A stretch of 64,000 bases of DNA. Source: Congeria kusceri. Its lineage: Eukaryota; Mollusca; Bivalvia; Myida; Dreissenidae. The notes below the pieces were generated by a model, which saw nothing but the letters and a program-made list of their open reading frames with translations, was not told where the DNA came from and made no database searches. A program made the position numbers and the translations under genes. The DNA lies in the NCBI GenBank assembly GCA_027627225.1, contig CM051025.1:52512181-52576180 (forward strand), written 5' to 3'. Shown here in pieces: positions 1 to 15,400 of this stretch. Positions within the stretch are counted from its first letter, which is position 1; each line of letters starts with the position of its first letter.

Positions 1-400
1 CAGTGTTGCTCAATACCATTCTCAATCCACCCATATCACCCAACCTCACTTTGACCTTGACCTAATTTGGACTTAAAATAAATCAAAAGGCTATATTTTG
101 GTGAACGAACAGTCCTTACTACAACTCTTGGATACTAATTCAGTTGTTGCTTATGACCGTTACTAATCCACCCATATCACCCAACCTCACATTGACCTTG
201 ACCTAATCTCAGTTTGACCTGGATCTAATTTAGACTTATAATAATTTGAAAGGGCTGTCCAGCACCAACCGGGGCATCTGTGTTTATCAAATACAGCGTT
301 TTGTTTTTTCTTTTGCATCGGTTGGTGCCCAGTTGGTGCCCGCTCTCAATTAATTGGTGGACAATGGGAAAAATCCACTTCTGCAAAATAATGTTGTTGG
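1..400. repeat. Dispersed tandem repeat, units of about 150 bp
   Basis: Two diverged units share the phrase ATCCACCCATATCACCCAAC followed by a TGACCTTGACCTAAT segment. The block ends in a CAGCACCAACCGG segment and a run rich in T. The same order of motifs recurs at 48000-48365 with units of about 172 bp, so this is a dispersed family rather than a local duplication. No coding exon was found between 1 and 918; the 5' exons of PHM copy A must lie upstream of the window. Confidence 0.7.
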
Positions 401-918
401 CACATATGCAGTTAAAGTGAAACATATGTGTTTAGACTCTCCATAAAAGTATTTCAATCGATACAAGTATCCATGCATTTGACACTGATATGTTTAAATT
501 GAACGTAAGCTTTAAATATATAATCTACTGACGTAGGTCTTCAAATAGATGTGCACATAATTTAGGATCTTAAAGGGACAGTTTCACAGTTTGGGATTGG
601 AAAAACAATTCTCTAAAATGGAATTTTAAAACAGGAATTTGTATTTTAAAAACGTTTGTCTGTTTTGCTGTCTTGGTTGCAAAACACAATTATTTTGATA
701 CTAATTATGTCTTTTTGTGTAAATAATACTAGGGAATGTCTATCAGGAAGGAATGTTTTATCGAAAAATAACTTTGCTGCACAAGCAATGTGCTTTGTGA
801 ACCTTGAAATATGAACACTAAATGTATTATACAAACCGAAAAAGTCCGTTTTAGAAAATTATTTTTCACAACCAAAAGCTGTGAAACTGTAATAACTCCC
901 CTCCCACGTGTCTTGCAG

Positions 919-1064
919 ACAGCGGCGCCGGGCCGGTGTGTACCTGCTGGGAACCAGCGGCCACATCGACGATCACACCGTCACCTACATGGAAACCGAG
1001 TGCCCCTACCAGGAGAAGTTCGACGTGCACCCGTTCGCCTTCCGAACGCACGCCCACGGGCTCG
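919..1064 (+). CDS. PHM copy A exon with CuM histidine pair
   Basis: Acceptor TCTTGCAG precedes 919 and donor GTAAGA follows 1064. The exon begins in phase with one leftover base and ends after one base of a Gly codon. It encodes the segment from the AGVYLL strand to RTHAHGLG, whose HxH motif matches His242/His244 of rat PHM. It covers in one 146-bp exon what copy B encodes in two exons (17341-17405 and 17693-17776). Confidence 0.9.
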
Positions 1065-4000
1065 GTAAGAAAGACCTTGTCAGCCGTATATCTCAATGGT
1101 ATCTTGTCACACGGGCAAGAGTTTTGGATTATAAGATTTTTTTTCCACCGTTGAAAATATTGTTATCAGAAACTTTTTTTTTTCATTTCACATACAACGT
1201 ATGTATTAAAAGCAAATATGGTTTAGTCTAATAGAACCTATTTGATATTGCCGTTAAAATCGTGGCAACTATCCAGTTTTCTTCACGCATTCACCATCTG
1301 CGAAGCGGAAAATCACTTTAGTATACGCCGGTTTGAAAAACGGCCGTATTATGGGAACGCCCGAGGGGGCGGGCGGACAGGCGGCGGGAGATCTTTGTCC
1401 GGGGCATAACTTTGTCCAGCCTGGATGGATTTTCAAATAACTTGGCAGAAGTGATAAGCATGACGAGACGGAGTGTCGCTTTGCAAGAACCTGGTCCCTA
1501 GATCCAAGGTCAAGTTCACAATTTAAGGTCAAAGGTCAAATATAGGAAATATATCCTTACCACATTGTCCGGAGCATATCTTTGTCAAGCATGGATGGAT
1601 TTTCAAATAACTTGGCAGAAAAGACAAGCATGGTGAGTCGGAGTGTCGCGCGCAAGAACCAGGTCCATAGGGCCAAGGTCAAGGTCACAATTCAAGGTCA
1701 AATTTAAGAAATTAGTCCTAAACAGTTTGTCCGGAGCATATCTTTGTCCCGCATTGATGGATTTTCAAATAACATGGCATAAGTGACAAGCATGGTGAGA
1801 CGCAGTGTCGCAAACAAGAACCAGGATCCTAGGTCCATGGTCAAGGTCACAATTCAATGTCATAGGTCAAATTTAAGAAATCAATCCTAAACACTTTGTC
1901 CGGAGCATATCATAGTCCAGCATGGATGGATTTTCAAATAGCTTGGCATACGTGAAAACCATGGTGAGGCGGAGTGTCGTGCGCAAGAACCAGGTCCCTA
2001 GGTCCAAGGTCAAGGTCACAATCAAAGGTCAAAAGTCAAATATTGAAATCAATCCTTAACACTTAATCTAAAGCAAATCTTCGTCCAGCGTGGATGGATT
2101 TTCAAATGACTTGGCATAAGCGACAAGCATGGTGATGTGTAGTGTCGCGCGCAAGAACCAGGTCCATATGTCCAAGGTCAAGGTCATAATTCAAGGTCAA
2201 AGGCGTAGTGGCGTTTTTGTTTCCGTTCTCTAACTCGAGAATGAAGTGAGATATTGTAATGAAACTTCATACATAACTACCTTATTGCAAGACCTCGCTT
2301 TGGATTGCATATGGGTTGGGAGGGGTCAAGGTTAAGGTCACTGTTACTAAAAATAGAAAAACGGTTTATGCTCAATAACTTGAGAACGCATTGAGAAATT
2401 TTTATGAAACTTAATAAATATACCTTATATGGGGACATCGCTTGAGATTGCATATGGGGTGGATGGTCAAGGTCAAGGTCACTGTTACTAAAAATAGAAA
2501 ACTGTTTCTGCTCAATAACTTGAGCATGCATTGAGATATTTTAAGGAAACTTAATATGTAGATACTTTATATTGAGACCTCGCTTGGGATTGCGTATAGG
2601 GTGGGTGGGGTCAAGGTCACTGTTACTAAAAATAGGAAAATGGTTTCCCCTAAAAAACTTGAGAACGAATTGATGTATTTCAATGCAACCTTCATACATA
2701 TATATCTTATATCAAGACCTCGTTTGGGATTGCGTATGGGGTGGGTGGGGTCAATGTCGCCATTACTAAAAATAGAAAAACGGTTTCCGCTCAATAACTT
2801 GAGAACACATGGAGATATTTTAATGAAACTTCATACATAGATACCTTATATTGAGACCTCGCTTGGGATTGCGTATAGGATGGTTGGGGTCGAGGTCACT
2901 GTTACCAAAAATAAAAAAACGGTTTCCGCTCAATAGCTTGAGAAGACATTGAGATATTTTAATGAAACCGCATACATATATATCTTATATCTAGACCTCG
3001 CTTGGGATTGCATATGGTGTGGATGGGGTCAAGGTCACCGTTGCTAAAAATAGACAAACAAGTTTCCACTCAATAGCTTGAGAAGACACTGCGGTCAAGG
3101 TCACTGTTAATAAAAAAAAACCCGGTTCCGCACAATAGCTTGAGAATACATTGAGATATTTTAATGAAACTTCATACATATATATCTTTTATATAGACCT
3201 CGCTTGGGATTGCATATGGGGTGGATGGGGTCAAGGTCACCTTTTCCACTCAATAGCTTGAGAAGACATTGACATTTTAAAATGCAATTTTTTATGTAAG
3301 TACCTTGTAGACCTCACTTGGGATTGCATATGTGGTGAGTGGGCTCAAGGTCAAGGTAACCACTTCTAAAATTATTTTTTTTCTGCTGACTTAAATGCAT
3401 TTCATTCGATCAATTTGGTTTTCCGGGAATTACCATGTTTCTTGTTTATTTTGGCATCTTGATTATAGATTTCAGAGTGTATATGGAATAGTTTTAATAC
3501 CTCAACTCACCACACAGAGAGCGGCTTTGGAGATGAATTAGATGCACAAACACTATGACTGTACCTTATTAGTTTTTGAATTGTTTCTCTTTAGTCATTG
3601 AATCTTAACCCAAAAAGCTTCTTTGACGGGCGTATCTTTGTGACAATGGCACTCTTGTTGTTTCTGACATCAAGTTATTTAACTGTCAGATGAAAGATCG
3701 GACATTCGACGCGATTTCCAACGACACTAGAGACTATGCAGCTTAATTCAAACGTTTATTCAGCCCACTGTATTTCGTGAACTGAAAACCAGAAATGGTA
3801 TCACGTATTCGTTCCGTTCAATTGCAGGCATGGTCACTTCCGGTTACCGTATTCGAGACGGCCAGTGGACAGAGATCGGCCGCCAAACGCCTCAGAAACC
3901 ACAGGTGACTGGTCGTTGATATTGAAACAAACAAATGTGTGTGCTTATAATATGTGGTATAACAATCAGCACAGATAGTAGACAATGTTATTTTCGTTAA

Positions 4001-7000
4001 GTTCGTTAATGTATATCATACGCTCTCATGAGTTTTATTGGTTGGTTTGTATAGTATTAATTTTGATGACACAAGTCTTTCAGTTAGATAAAAAGTAATG
4101 TCACGATAAATGTTTCTCGGTAGATGTTCTACAACAGCACAACTCCGGGCCTAGTCATCCATAAAGGAGACATTCTGGTAAGTTCTTACCGATAGATAAT
4201 TGAGGCGTGTCGTGGGAAACCCGGGCTTAATGCATGTGCGTCAAGAGTCGTCCCGGATTGCACAGGCTAATCCAGGACGGCCCATGTTTCCGAAGACACG
4301 CCTTCTATATGTTCCATTGGAATTGTGGTTTATGGCTTGATGACAGTGGGTTAATAATTGCTCCTGTATCTAATATATGATTCTGGGGGTAACATTTTCG
4401 CATGTCGATGGAATATTAAAATTAAGGAACAGTCCATAGTTTTGTTAATGCTCGTATAAATAAATAAACCGAATTTGATACATAACATAACCATATAATA
4501 TACTGTAATGTATGTTTTAATTTAATAAAATTGAAAATGGAATGTTCCAGGCTGCCAGGTGTACAATGAAGAACGACTTGGACAGAAGGATATACATCGG
4601 GTAAGTATTGCCTGTACCTACATCACTGTTTATAAATAGGCCAATAAACCGTGTTTGTTTAAAGGGACTGATTCACGGGTTTTAAGGGACTGATTCACAG
4701 GTTTTCATATTTTTGAATAAAATGTCCTTAAATATCTAAACTGCAATAAAACAAAAGCATCTGGACTAACCAACCAAAGTATTTTAGCAAGAAAAGCGTT
4801 AAAATGAATAGAAAAAAAAACACGACGTCCGAGGTAAAAGTCTGTTTCGCTAACCACTAGGCTAAAGGGACAAACAATATAAACGAATATTATACCGCTA
4901 TGTAAGAAATACACATTTTCAAAAATATATACGAAAAGGGTTACAAACGAATGTTAAATCTTGTACGCATGTAAACATCACGAATGTTGAACCTTGTACG
5001 CATGTAAACATCACGAATGTTGAACCTTGTACGCATGTAAACATCACGATTGTTGAACCTTGTACGCATGTAAACATCACGAATGTTGAACCTTGTACGC
5101 ATGTAAACATCACGAATGTTGAACCTTGTACGCATGTAAACATCACGAATGTTGAACCTTGTACGCATGTAAACATCACGAATGTTGAACCTTGTACGCA
5201 TGTAAATATCACGAATGTTGAACCTTGTACGCATGTAAACATCACGAATGTTGAACCTTGTACGCATGTAAACATCACGAATGTTGAATAAGAAGCTTAT
5301 ACTGCGGTATAGAAATAAATACCTTATAAATAAACCTTGTTAGGAATACACGTGTATAAATGAGCAGTTATATTTGTATCCTTGATGTCATTCAACGATC
5401 GATCAATCATGTAGCTAATCGGCGCGTGTGCGTGTTTTGCTGCCTTGGATATTACCGCCGTAAAATATGTCAACGAAAAATTGGATCCCTATTGCACTAT
5501 AAATTATATTATGTGATAGAGATGCACTATAATATGACATGTGCATTAAATAAATAAAACATATGATACGACACAATGAGATATTTGATTAAAACAGTCA
5601 GCAAAAAAGTCTGAAAATTAAAACCCCAAGCGGGGATCAAACTCACGACTTAGGAGTCATAGGAAGTAATGAAGTAGACAGCGCTTTAACCAACTGCACT
5701 ATCAGGCTTGGAAAGAAGTCATGTGTAAACTATGGTTATTCAAAAGACTCACAATTCTGACGTCAAAATGTAAACATGAAAAGGGCCAAACAAACAAGAC
5801 CGATATTATATATTGATTTTTATCTCAGAATGCGTACACTCTCTTCGGATTATATATACCCTGTTTTAACCGTTATTATATGTCAGTATTAATATCAGAA
5901 TTTCAGATTTTGTGTTAAGAAATTGCCCCTTGAGACCCTTTTCGACAACACAGTCCCTTTAAATTATTTATTTTAGAGGCATGTCGTGGGAAAACCGGAC
6001 ACAATGCATGTGCGTAAAGTGTGGGCCCGGATTAGCCTGTGCAGTCCACACAGGCTAATCCAAGACGACACTTTGCGCTTTTATGGTATTTTCTGTTTCA
6101 AGCAAGTCTCTTCTAAACATAAATCCACTGTAGGCGGAAAGTGCCGTCCGGGATTAATGCACAGGCTAATCCGGGACGACACTTTATGCAGATGAATTAT
6201 AAGCCCGGATTTCCCACGACACTCGACTTGTGTTTTTGTCACCGTCTGTATCCATTTATGTTTCAACGGTTTCTTTATTATTGGGAGATATAGCAAGGGA
6301 GGTAACCTATCTCTGGAAAAAATCAATTGTTCAGTTGGTTACCTATCTTGGCGGAGATCTGCCGCAGTAATGCAATGTCGTATTATAATGCAGTATATCC
6401 AATGTATATACAACCATCTCTGGTAAAATGTATGTAAACATATAGTTCTTAGCCCGCGTTTATTTATTGGCTATTTGCTACTGTTATTTTCCAGGAGCAC
6501 TCAAAACGATGAGATGTGCAACTTCTACATGATGTACTACACAGAAGGTGATGATATCATACCGGAAACGTACTGCTTCTCGGCGGGCCCGCCCACCTAC
6601 TTCTGGGCAGACGATATCAACATGCGTGACGCCATCAAGAACATCCCCGTGAACGCCAGTCTGGTTCCCGGCCAGAGCAAACCGCTAAAGGTACTTAACT
6701 GTTTTACACATGACAATCACTCCAGTCTGGTCCCCAGCCAAAGCAAACCGTTAAAGGTACATCGTTAGTTTTGTTTAACATTTCAAACAATGGTGATTGT
6801 TAAATCGTATCGTTTGGGGAGTATTTTTCATTTTAAATCATATCTTCGTTTTATATCCGTATCCAAAAAAAATCCATGTATTTTAACTTCAGGTAGTAGA
6901 TGATTCATTGAAATATTTGTCTAATGATAGTACATTGTATAATACTAACACATATTAGTTATCTCTGACTACAAACTTTTAAAAAGCTCTAGCATCGCCT

Positions 7001-7474
7001 TACCTGTAATCTAAAATACAATGACAACGGAAGCTTACATGTCACAACTATTATTGTACGCTTACGTAGCAAGCTTTGAATTAGACTGAGTTTGAAACTT
7101 AGTAGTCCTTTCTTCATGTGAGTAAATGTGTTGGCAAATATTAAGTGAGCTCTGAAGTAAACATTGAAAAAAAATTCTCCTTTCCGTCTTTCGCGTGAGT
7201 CGATCTGAAGAAAAATTTATAAACAATCCACAATGTAAGCCGGGTAGCACATATTGAAATGGTGTGATTGTATTGTATTTTCCAGCAAACAGCCGTGAAA
7301 GGTCTCTACGAAGACAAAAGCAGCGGCTCAGACGAGTACCCCGACCTATATGACGTCAAGGGCGCCAACATGAACAAGGACCTTGCCAGCATGCCGCCCC
7401 AAGATCTGTTTCGTCTGCTCAAGTACTTCCACTCGCGCGGGCCGCGTTCATATGACGACGACATGCACTATTGA
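919..7474 (+). CDS. PHM copy A (peptidylglycine alpha-hydroxylating monooxygenase), 3' part of gene, six exons
   Basis: The enzyme family hydroxylates the alpha carbon of C-terminal glycine in peptide precursors, using copper, ascorbate and oxygen, inside secretory granules. Exons are 919-1064, 3828-3904, 4124-4177, 4551-4600, 6495-6690 and 7286-7474; all have AG acceptors and GT donors and their phases join without a frameshift. The translation shows the CuM His pair in RTHAHGLG, the SGYRIRDGQW strand, the GDIL-AARCTM strand, and the CuM methionine in CNFYMMYYTE. These match the second PHM domain of the family rather than dopamine beta-hydroxylase. The N-terminal domain with the CuH histidines lies outside the window. 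A hydrophilic tail of about 60 residues, rich in Asp, Ser and Tyr, follows the catalytic core and has no PAL lyase signature. The gene is followed 4.9 kb downstream by the complete paralogue, copy B. Confidence 0.92.
1394..2207. repeat. Tandem repeat, about 168-bp unit, nearly five copies
   Basis: Units start with TTTGTCCGGAGCATATCTTTG near 1394, 1565, 1728 and 1896, with a diverged start near 2063. Each contains TGGATGGATTTTCAAATAAC, GGAGTGTCGCGCGCAAGAAC and one or more TCAAGGTCA boxes. The array lies in the intron after the first visible exon of PHM copy A. Confidence 0.85.
2212..3365. repeat. Tandem repeat, about 140-bp unit, eight diverged copies
   Basis: Each unit runs through TTTCCGCTCAATAACTTGAG, TTTTAATGAAACTTCATACA, ACCTCGCTTGGGATTGCATA and a GGGGTCAAGGTCA box. 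The same family, in the same orientation, fills 63225-64000 at the other end of the window. Open frames on either strand here are by-products of the repeat. Confidence 0.85.
4202..4304. repeat. Palindromic dispersed repeat, internally deleted copy
   Basis: The copy starts GAGGCGTGTCGTGGGAAA and ends near GAAGACACGCC, with CCCGGATTGCACAGGCTAAT in the middle. Compared with the full copies at 5976-6226 and 29690-29938 it lacks the second stem-loop. The left and right ends are inverted relative to each other, as in a MITE. Confidence 0.75.
4831..4868 (-). repeat. tRNA-like fragment, probable SINE remnant
   Basis: Read on the minus strand it contains TTTAGCCTAGTGGTTAGCG, which resembles a pol III A box in a tRNA D arm, followed by a degenerate anticodon arm. 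No complete cloverleaf can be drawn, so this is not called as a tRNA gene. Confidence 0.4.
4948..5288. repeat. 33-bp minisatellite, about ten copies
   Basis: The unit contains ACCTTGTACGCATGTAAACA and CACGAATGTTGA. Nine or ten copies differ by single bases only. Because the period is a multiple of three, two minus-strand frames stay open through the array; these are products of the repeat and not genes. Confidence 0.9.
5630..5709 (-). repeat. tRNA-derived SINE fragment
   Basis: On the minus strand a TAGTGCAGTTGGTTAAAGCG A-box-like segment is followed about 50 bases later by GAGTTTGATCCCC, a B-box-like segment. The anticodon stem does not pair well, which favours a SINE head over a working tRNA gene. 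Confidence 0.5.
5976..6226. repeat. Palindromic dispersed repeat, full-length copy
   Basis: The element is about 250 bp. It opens GAGGCATGTCGTGGGAAA and closes with the inverted form TTTCCCACGACACTC. Two internal hairpins are each built from GATTAGCCTGTGCAG and its complement, separated by TATGGTATTTTCTGTTTCAA. Partial or full copies occur at 4202, 12889, 14463, 29690, 50676, 51192 and 53685. Confidence 0.85.
6495..6690 (+). CDS. PHM copy A exon with CuM methionine
   Basis: Acceptor TTTTCCAG and donor GTACTT bound the exon. It encodes DEMCNFYMMYYTEGDD, in which the Met of YMMYY corresponds to Met314 of rat PHM, then a segment ending LVPGQSKPLK. A second, in-frame donor lies 66 bases downstream (see the duplicated segment at 6691-6756). 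Confidence 0.88.
6691..6756 (+). other. Duplicated exon end with alternative 5' splice site
   Basis: The last 40 or so bases of the preceding exon, including its splice donor, recur in the intron with few changes: CTGGTTCCCGGCCAGAGCAA against CTGGTCCCCAGCCAAAGCAA. The copy ends in AAAG before GTACAT. Use of the downstream donor would add exactly 66 bases, 22 codons without a stop, and keep the reading frame into the last exon. Confidence 0.6.
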
Positions 7475-7508
7475 TAGATCTAGTCGAGTGTCATGGAGTC
7501 TCACTGGA

Positions 7509-7734
7509 AATAAAACTGAAAGTGGCCTCCAACTCGGTCGTTCGTTGATTGCAGGGTCTAGGAGAGGGGGGTAATGGTGTAGGGGTTCTCATTTGTTTGT
7601 GCAATGTCGAAATCCACTTTAGTAGACGATGAAAGAGCATATTTTAGCCATTATTAAACTGTTATAATTTATACTATATTATATGTACCTATTTTGAATG
7701 TTGTCCACAAAAGGTGGCTGTGTTCATGAATAAA
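7509..7734 (+). terminator. Candidate polyadenylation signals of PHM copy A
   Basis: Two AATAAA hexamers follow the TGA stop at 7472-7474: one at 7509-7514, only 35 bases downstream, and one at 7729-7734. The second gives a 3' UTR of more usual length and is followed by a T/G-rich stretch (TGTTGATTTTC), so it is the more likely site. Confidence 0.5.
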
Positions 7735-11821
<4,087 letters not shown>

Positions 11822-12169
11822 TTAAAATAGGTGAACATCTTCCGACGGTACAACATCGAACAGACAATGCAGAAACCGAACACGACCTTTAAAATCAGAC
11901 TGATTAAATCTGTGGTCATCGCACTCGAACGGTTGGTGCATCACGTCTTGGGGTTTTAACAGTATAACAGCGCAAAACCTGTTATTGAACTCGGAATTAG
12001 TCCATGTACGTTTAGAAGCAAATGCAAAATAAGGTTCGCCATTGGACTTCTTACAACGGTTACTCGTTTCTGTCTCAAACAAACACCCTTTACAAAATAC
12101 ATTTGTTTCACCATGCATTGTCGACAATTCAACAACGCAAACACGTTCAGAGTGTCTGGATGACGCCAT
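11822..12169 (-). CDS. Hypothetical 115-residue ORF divergent to PHM copy B
   Basis: An uninterrupted ATG-to-stop frame of 115 codons runs on the minus strand; its start lies 185 bases from the start codon of PHM copy B, head to head. The protein is Cys- and Phe-rich (for example VFCKGCLFETETSNRCKK) with no hydrophobic segment and no family I recognise. It could be the first exon of a divergent gene, a decayed transposon fragment or chance. No matching exon was found further left, so confidence is low. Confidence 0.25.
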   Translation of the reverse strand: MASSRHSERVCVVELSTMHGETNVFCKGCLFETETSNRCKKSNGEPYFAFASKRTWTNSEFNNRFCAVILLKPQDVMHQPFECDDHRFNQSDFKGRVRFLHCLFDVVPSEDVHLF

Positions 12170-12354
12170 TATATGCGCTTTATGGATGCTAAACCGACTT
12201 TAACCATCTTTATAATGTGCACTTTTGCAGGTTTGTCCAATCCCAGTGGCTATTTATAGCCAGTTCTTATCTGTTCACACGATGCTTCGACGTGTTTAAA
12301 GTCATCACTAATATCTCTATACACAATTATGTGTAAGTGCCGGTATCTATTCAC
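12170..12354 (+). promoter_or_regulatory. Possible promoter or 5' UTR region of PHM copy B
   Basis: An in-frame TAA at 12334-12336 fixes the open frame downstream of it, so the ATG at 12355 is the first usable start. TATAAT-like (12210) and ATTTATAGCC-like (12249) segments are present. CACTTTTGCAG at 12220-12230 resembles a splice acceptor, so the first coding exon may begin in 5' UTR with a further non-coding exon upstream. Confidence 0.3.
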
Positions 12355-12492
12355 ATGATGAACAAGGTCCATTCGAGATCTAGTTGGTGTTTCTCCGGCA
12401 TTTTCATTCTGATTTTACTGCAAAGTCGGCATGTTCAGACGTCGGAAACGTTCACTATTACAATTCGAATGCCCGATGCTGTTGTGGACGAG
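12355..12492 (+). CDS. PHM copy B exon 1, signal peptide
   Basis: Starting at the first ATG after an in-frame stop, the exon encodes a basic N-terminus, a hydrophobic core WCFSGIFILILL (residues 11-22) and then the first strand of the mature domain, FTITIRMPD, matching the LDIRMPG strand of the family. The donor is GAG before GTTGGT, phase 0. Confidence 0.8.
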
Positions 12493-15400
12493 GTTGGTGT
12501 TTCACTTTGTAGAAAATAAACATTTGATTTAGCTCATTTAAGGTATCAGTTTCCAAACAGAACATTTCTAAACCGATAAGAACAGACAGAAACGGTGTAC
12601 AAGAAGGTTGTAAGTTTCATCAACTTAATACCTTTATACACAATGGGCAATTTTACCGGTATTTGCTTGTAACAATAAAACGATATCAAAACTACTCTTA
12701 GAGATTAACCAATATTTCGTTGTCTAATAAATGTGTCTTTTTTCTGGAATTTCGACACTCTTAATAGAATCAAGTCAGTGCATCAATGCTATGTAATATG
12801 CTGTTTGATCAGATGGCTCCGTGATCGACATATGTTTGTAAACGATTTGTTCGCACGATGTCGTCATCAAATTTCCATCGGCTTCTTTGCCTGTGCGGAC
12901 TAATCCGGGACGACACTTAACGCACATGCATTCAGCCCGATTTTCACACGACACGCCTCGTTACACTTTTGTTGGTTATGTCCAGTGATGCCACATTTTA
13001 TTTCTGCCATATAATCATACGTGAATGTATAATGTTTATTTATTTAAGTCGTTTTAAATGTTGTCTATATGTTGTCCATAGGCGGACGCCCTAATATGCC
13101 ACGCAGCGAGACTGGACCCGGAGGAGGCCTACATAGGTAGGTAATATACCCTTGAAATAGCGGGTTCATACCGGTATACACTAGTTTTTTTCTAACTAGG
13201 GTCTAGTCAATCCTAGTGCTGTAGAATTTCTACCACGAATGTAATAGAACTCCAAATGACATCGTGATGATAAAATTGATCCTTTATTGTAAAAATATAC
13301 ATTTGGCGCGCTTTCATTCATATTTCTTCTCAAAATAATAAACGATTTAAGTAAATGACCAATTTTTTAGCAATTTTCAGAAGTTGATCTTGAAATGATC
13401 TTGCCCTTTAAGTGTACATTTATTGAAATAAACATCTAAACATCAAACTAATGGCATTATATATTTGTAACAGTTGCAATAATACAAGGTGTTACTTCAA
13501 AAACATCAGCACGTCTTTTGGATGCCATCTCGGTTTCCATGGTAACTTGCAGTATGCCAACTGTCCACCCTCGCTAAAATTAAACCTTGGGCACACCTCT
13601 ACAGGAATATGCAAAGAAACTGCATGAAAGACAAAAATGCACACACATTCCTACAGGGACTAGACCAGAACACAAGATCCCTTATAATAGTGCTTGCTAT
13701 TACTTTATTTCGTATATAAGTTCCACCAGTAAAACATATTTCTGGTAAATGATAGTATATCAGCCTAAAACTAAACCTGGCAACGTATATGTATATATGT
13801 CGTTCCTCAAAAGCCAGAAGGTATCATCGGCATATGTGTACAGAAGGCTGATAGCGCTGTCTGGCTTTCAAGGTACAATATACTAACGCTCATACGATCG
13901 CTGTAAGACCAACGATATACCCAGTCACCCACCCGTTTCCATAGCATCACGTGAAAGTGCAAGTCCGAATTGTTTTACAAAAGCCGGATCTATATCAGTA
14001 AAAGTCCGATTGCCTGAACTACGAAATTATATATTTCGTAGTCTTAACACACGTACGTACGTTAACCTACTCACACTTTTCCTGGGTAAGCTGGTTTACC
14101 ACTACTAAGTGCACAGACTTTTGCCAGTAACTGACAACTGCCCTACTTGAATCAAAGGCAGGGACGGGGGAATGGCCGTAGAAATTATTTCATGACCAAT
14201 GCCCACACAAGTTATGTGGCCGAGCTGGGAATCGAACGATCCTCGGATTTGTAGTCCAGCGCTCTACCAACTTAGCGATCCGGCCCGGCTCAATACGTAT
14301 CAGATTTGAATTTTGTTGGCTTATATTTAAGATTAATACTATCACTTTTTTATTTATTTTATTAGAACTTTCGAATGTAGTCATTGTGGTCAAACATTTA
14401 AAATAAATAGACATTTCCAGTTGTTGGTCAAACTAAGCAATATTTAAAAAATAAACATGTTTGAGGCATGTCGTGGGAAAACAATTTTCGCTGTTATGGT
14501 ATTTTCTGTTTGAAGAAAGTCGGTTCTTAACATAAATCCACTGTACGCGCATGCATTAAGCCCGGTTTTCTCACGAAAGGCCTCATTAATGTGTTTCATG
14601 TTGCTCGTCATCCTAGCCATTTGTACAGAGATTGCTCTGGACCTAAAGGTGGACATATCTGTTTTACAAACAGTTCTGCTTTAACATGAAGATATGTGCA
14701 GTATTTGTTAAAACATATAAAAAGGTAATGTATTTAATTTCAAATATATGTATGTCTTTGGTATGAAATATTATTCACCTTTAGTACCAGTTTTTACATC
14801 GTGAAAGTAATTCTGATCAAAGTACCGAATTGCAAACATTTGACCAATACATGTTAATGCATACATACATAAATAGTGCTTGGTTGCTATGATTTTCAGT
14901 GGAGTTCGAGCCCCACGCCTCCAAGCAGGTTGCCCACCACATGATGGTGTATGGGTGCGGCCAGCCGGGGTCAGATGCCCCGGCCTGGGGGTGTACCGCC
15001 ATGGACGACCACTCCAACAAGTAGGGACTGGTAGTCTTGTTTAAAACGTAAATAATGGGCTCGGTATGACAGGTTATAATTTTGTATGATCATATTTATC
15101 ACAGATAAAAATCACTTGGTAAGTTTCTGACCACTAATAAGTAAATTTGCATAGAAACACCATGTCACTTTGTTTATAATTACCTATGTTTTTTTTAATT
15201 TGTTGTATAGTCCGACAACATTGACCTGGCACTCATGCATATTCCATTCGTTTCCGTAGCCTTTTATCGGAAAAATGTAAACACGCGATCATTCGTAACT
15301 CCTCAATATACTTAATGTGAGTTTAACTTAATTTACGTGTATAATTACATGGGCGAGATGTTGAGGCAGTAGCTTACGGATCGTGGGGTTGCGGGTTCGA

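Noticed and set aside
866..1096. Minus-strand ORF over the first visible PHM exon
   Set aside because: Antisense shadow of the exon, with no conservation of its own.
4919..5278. Repetitive proteins of 108 and 119 residues on the minus strand
   Set aside because: The 33-bp minisatellite has a period divisible by three, so frames stay open by construction.
14210..14288. Functional tRNA gene on the minus strand
   Set aside because: A and B boxes are present, but the T stem does not pair and the anticodon stem has a mismatch, so it is a SINE-type relic.
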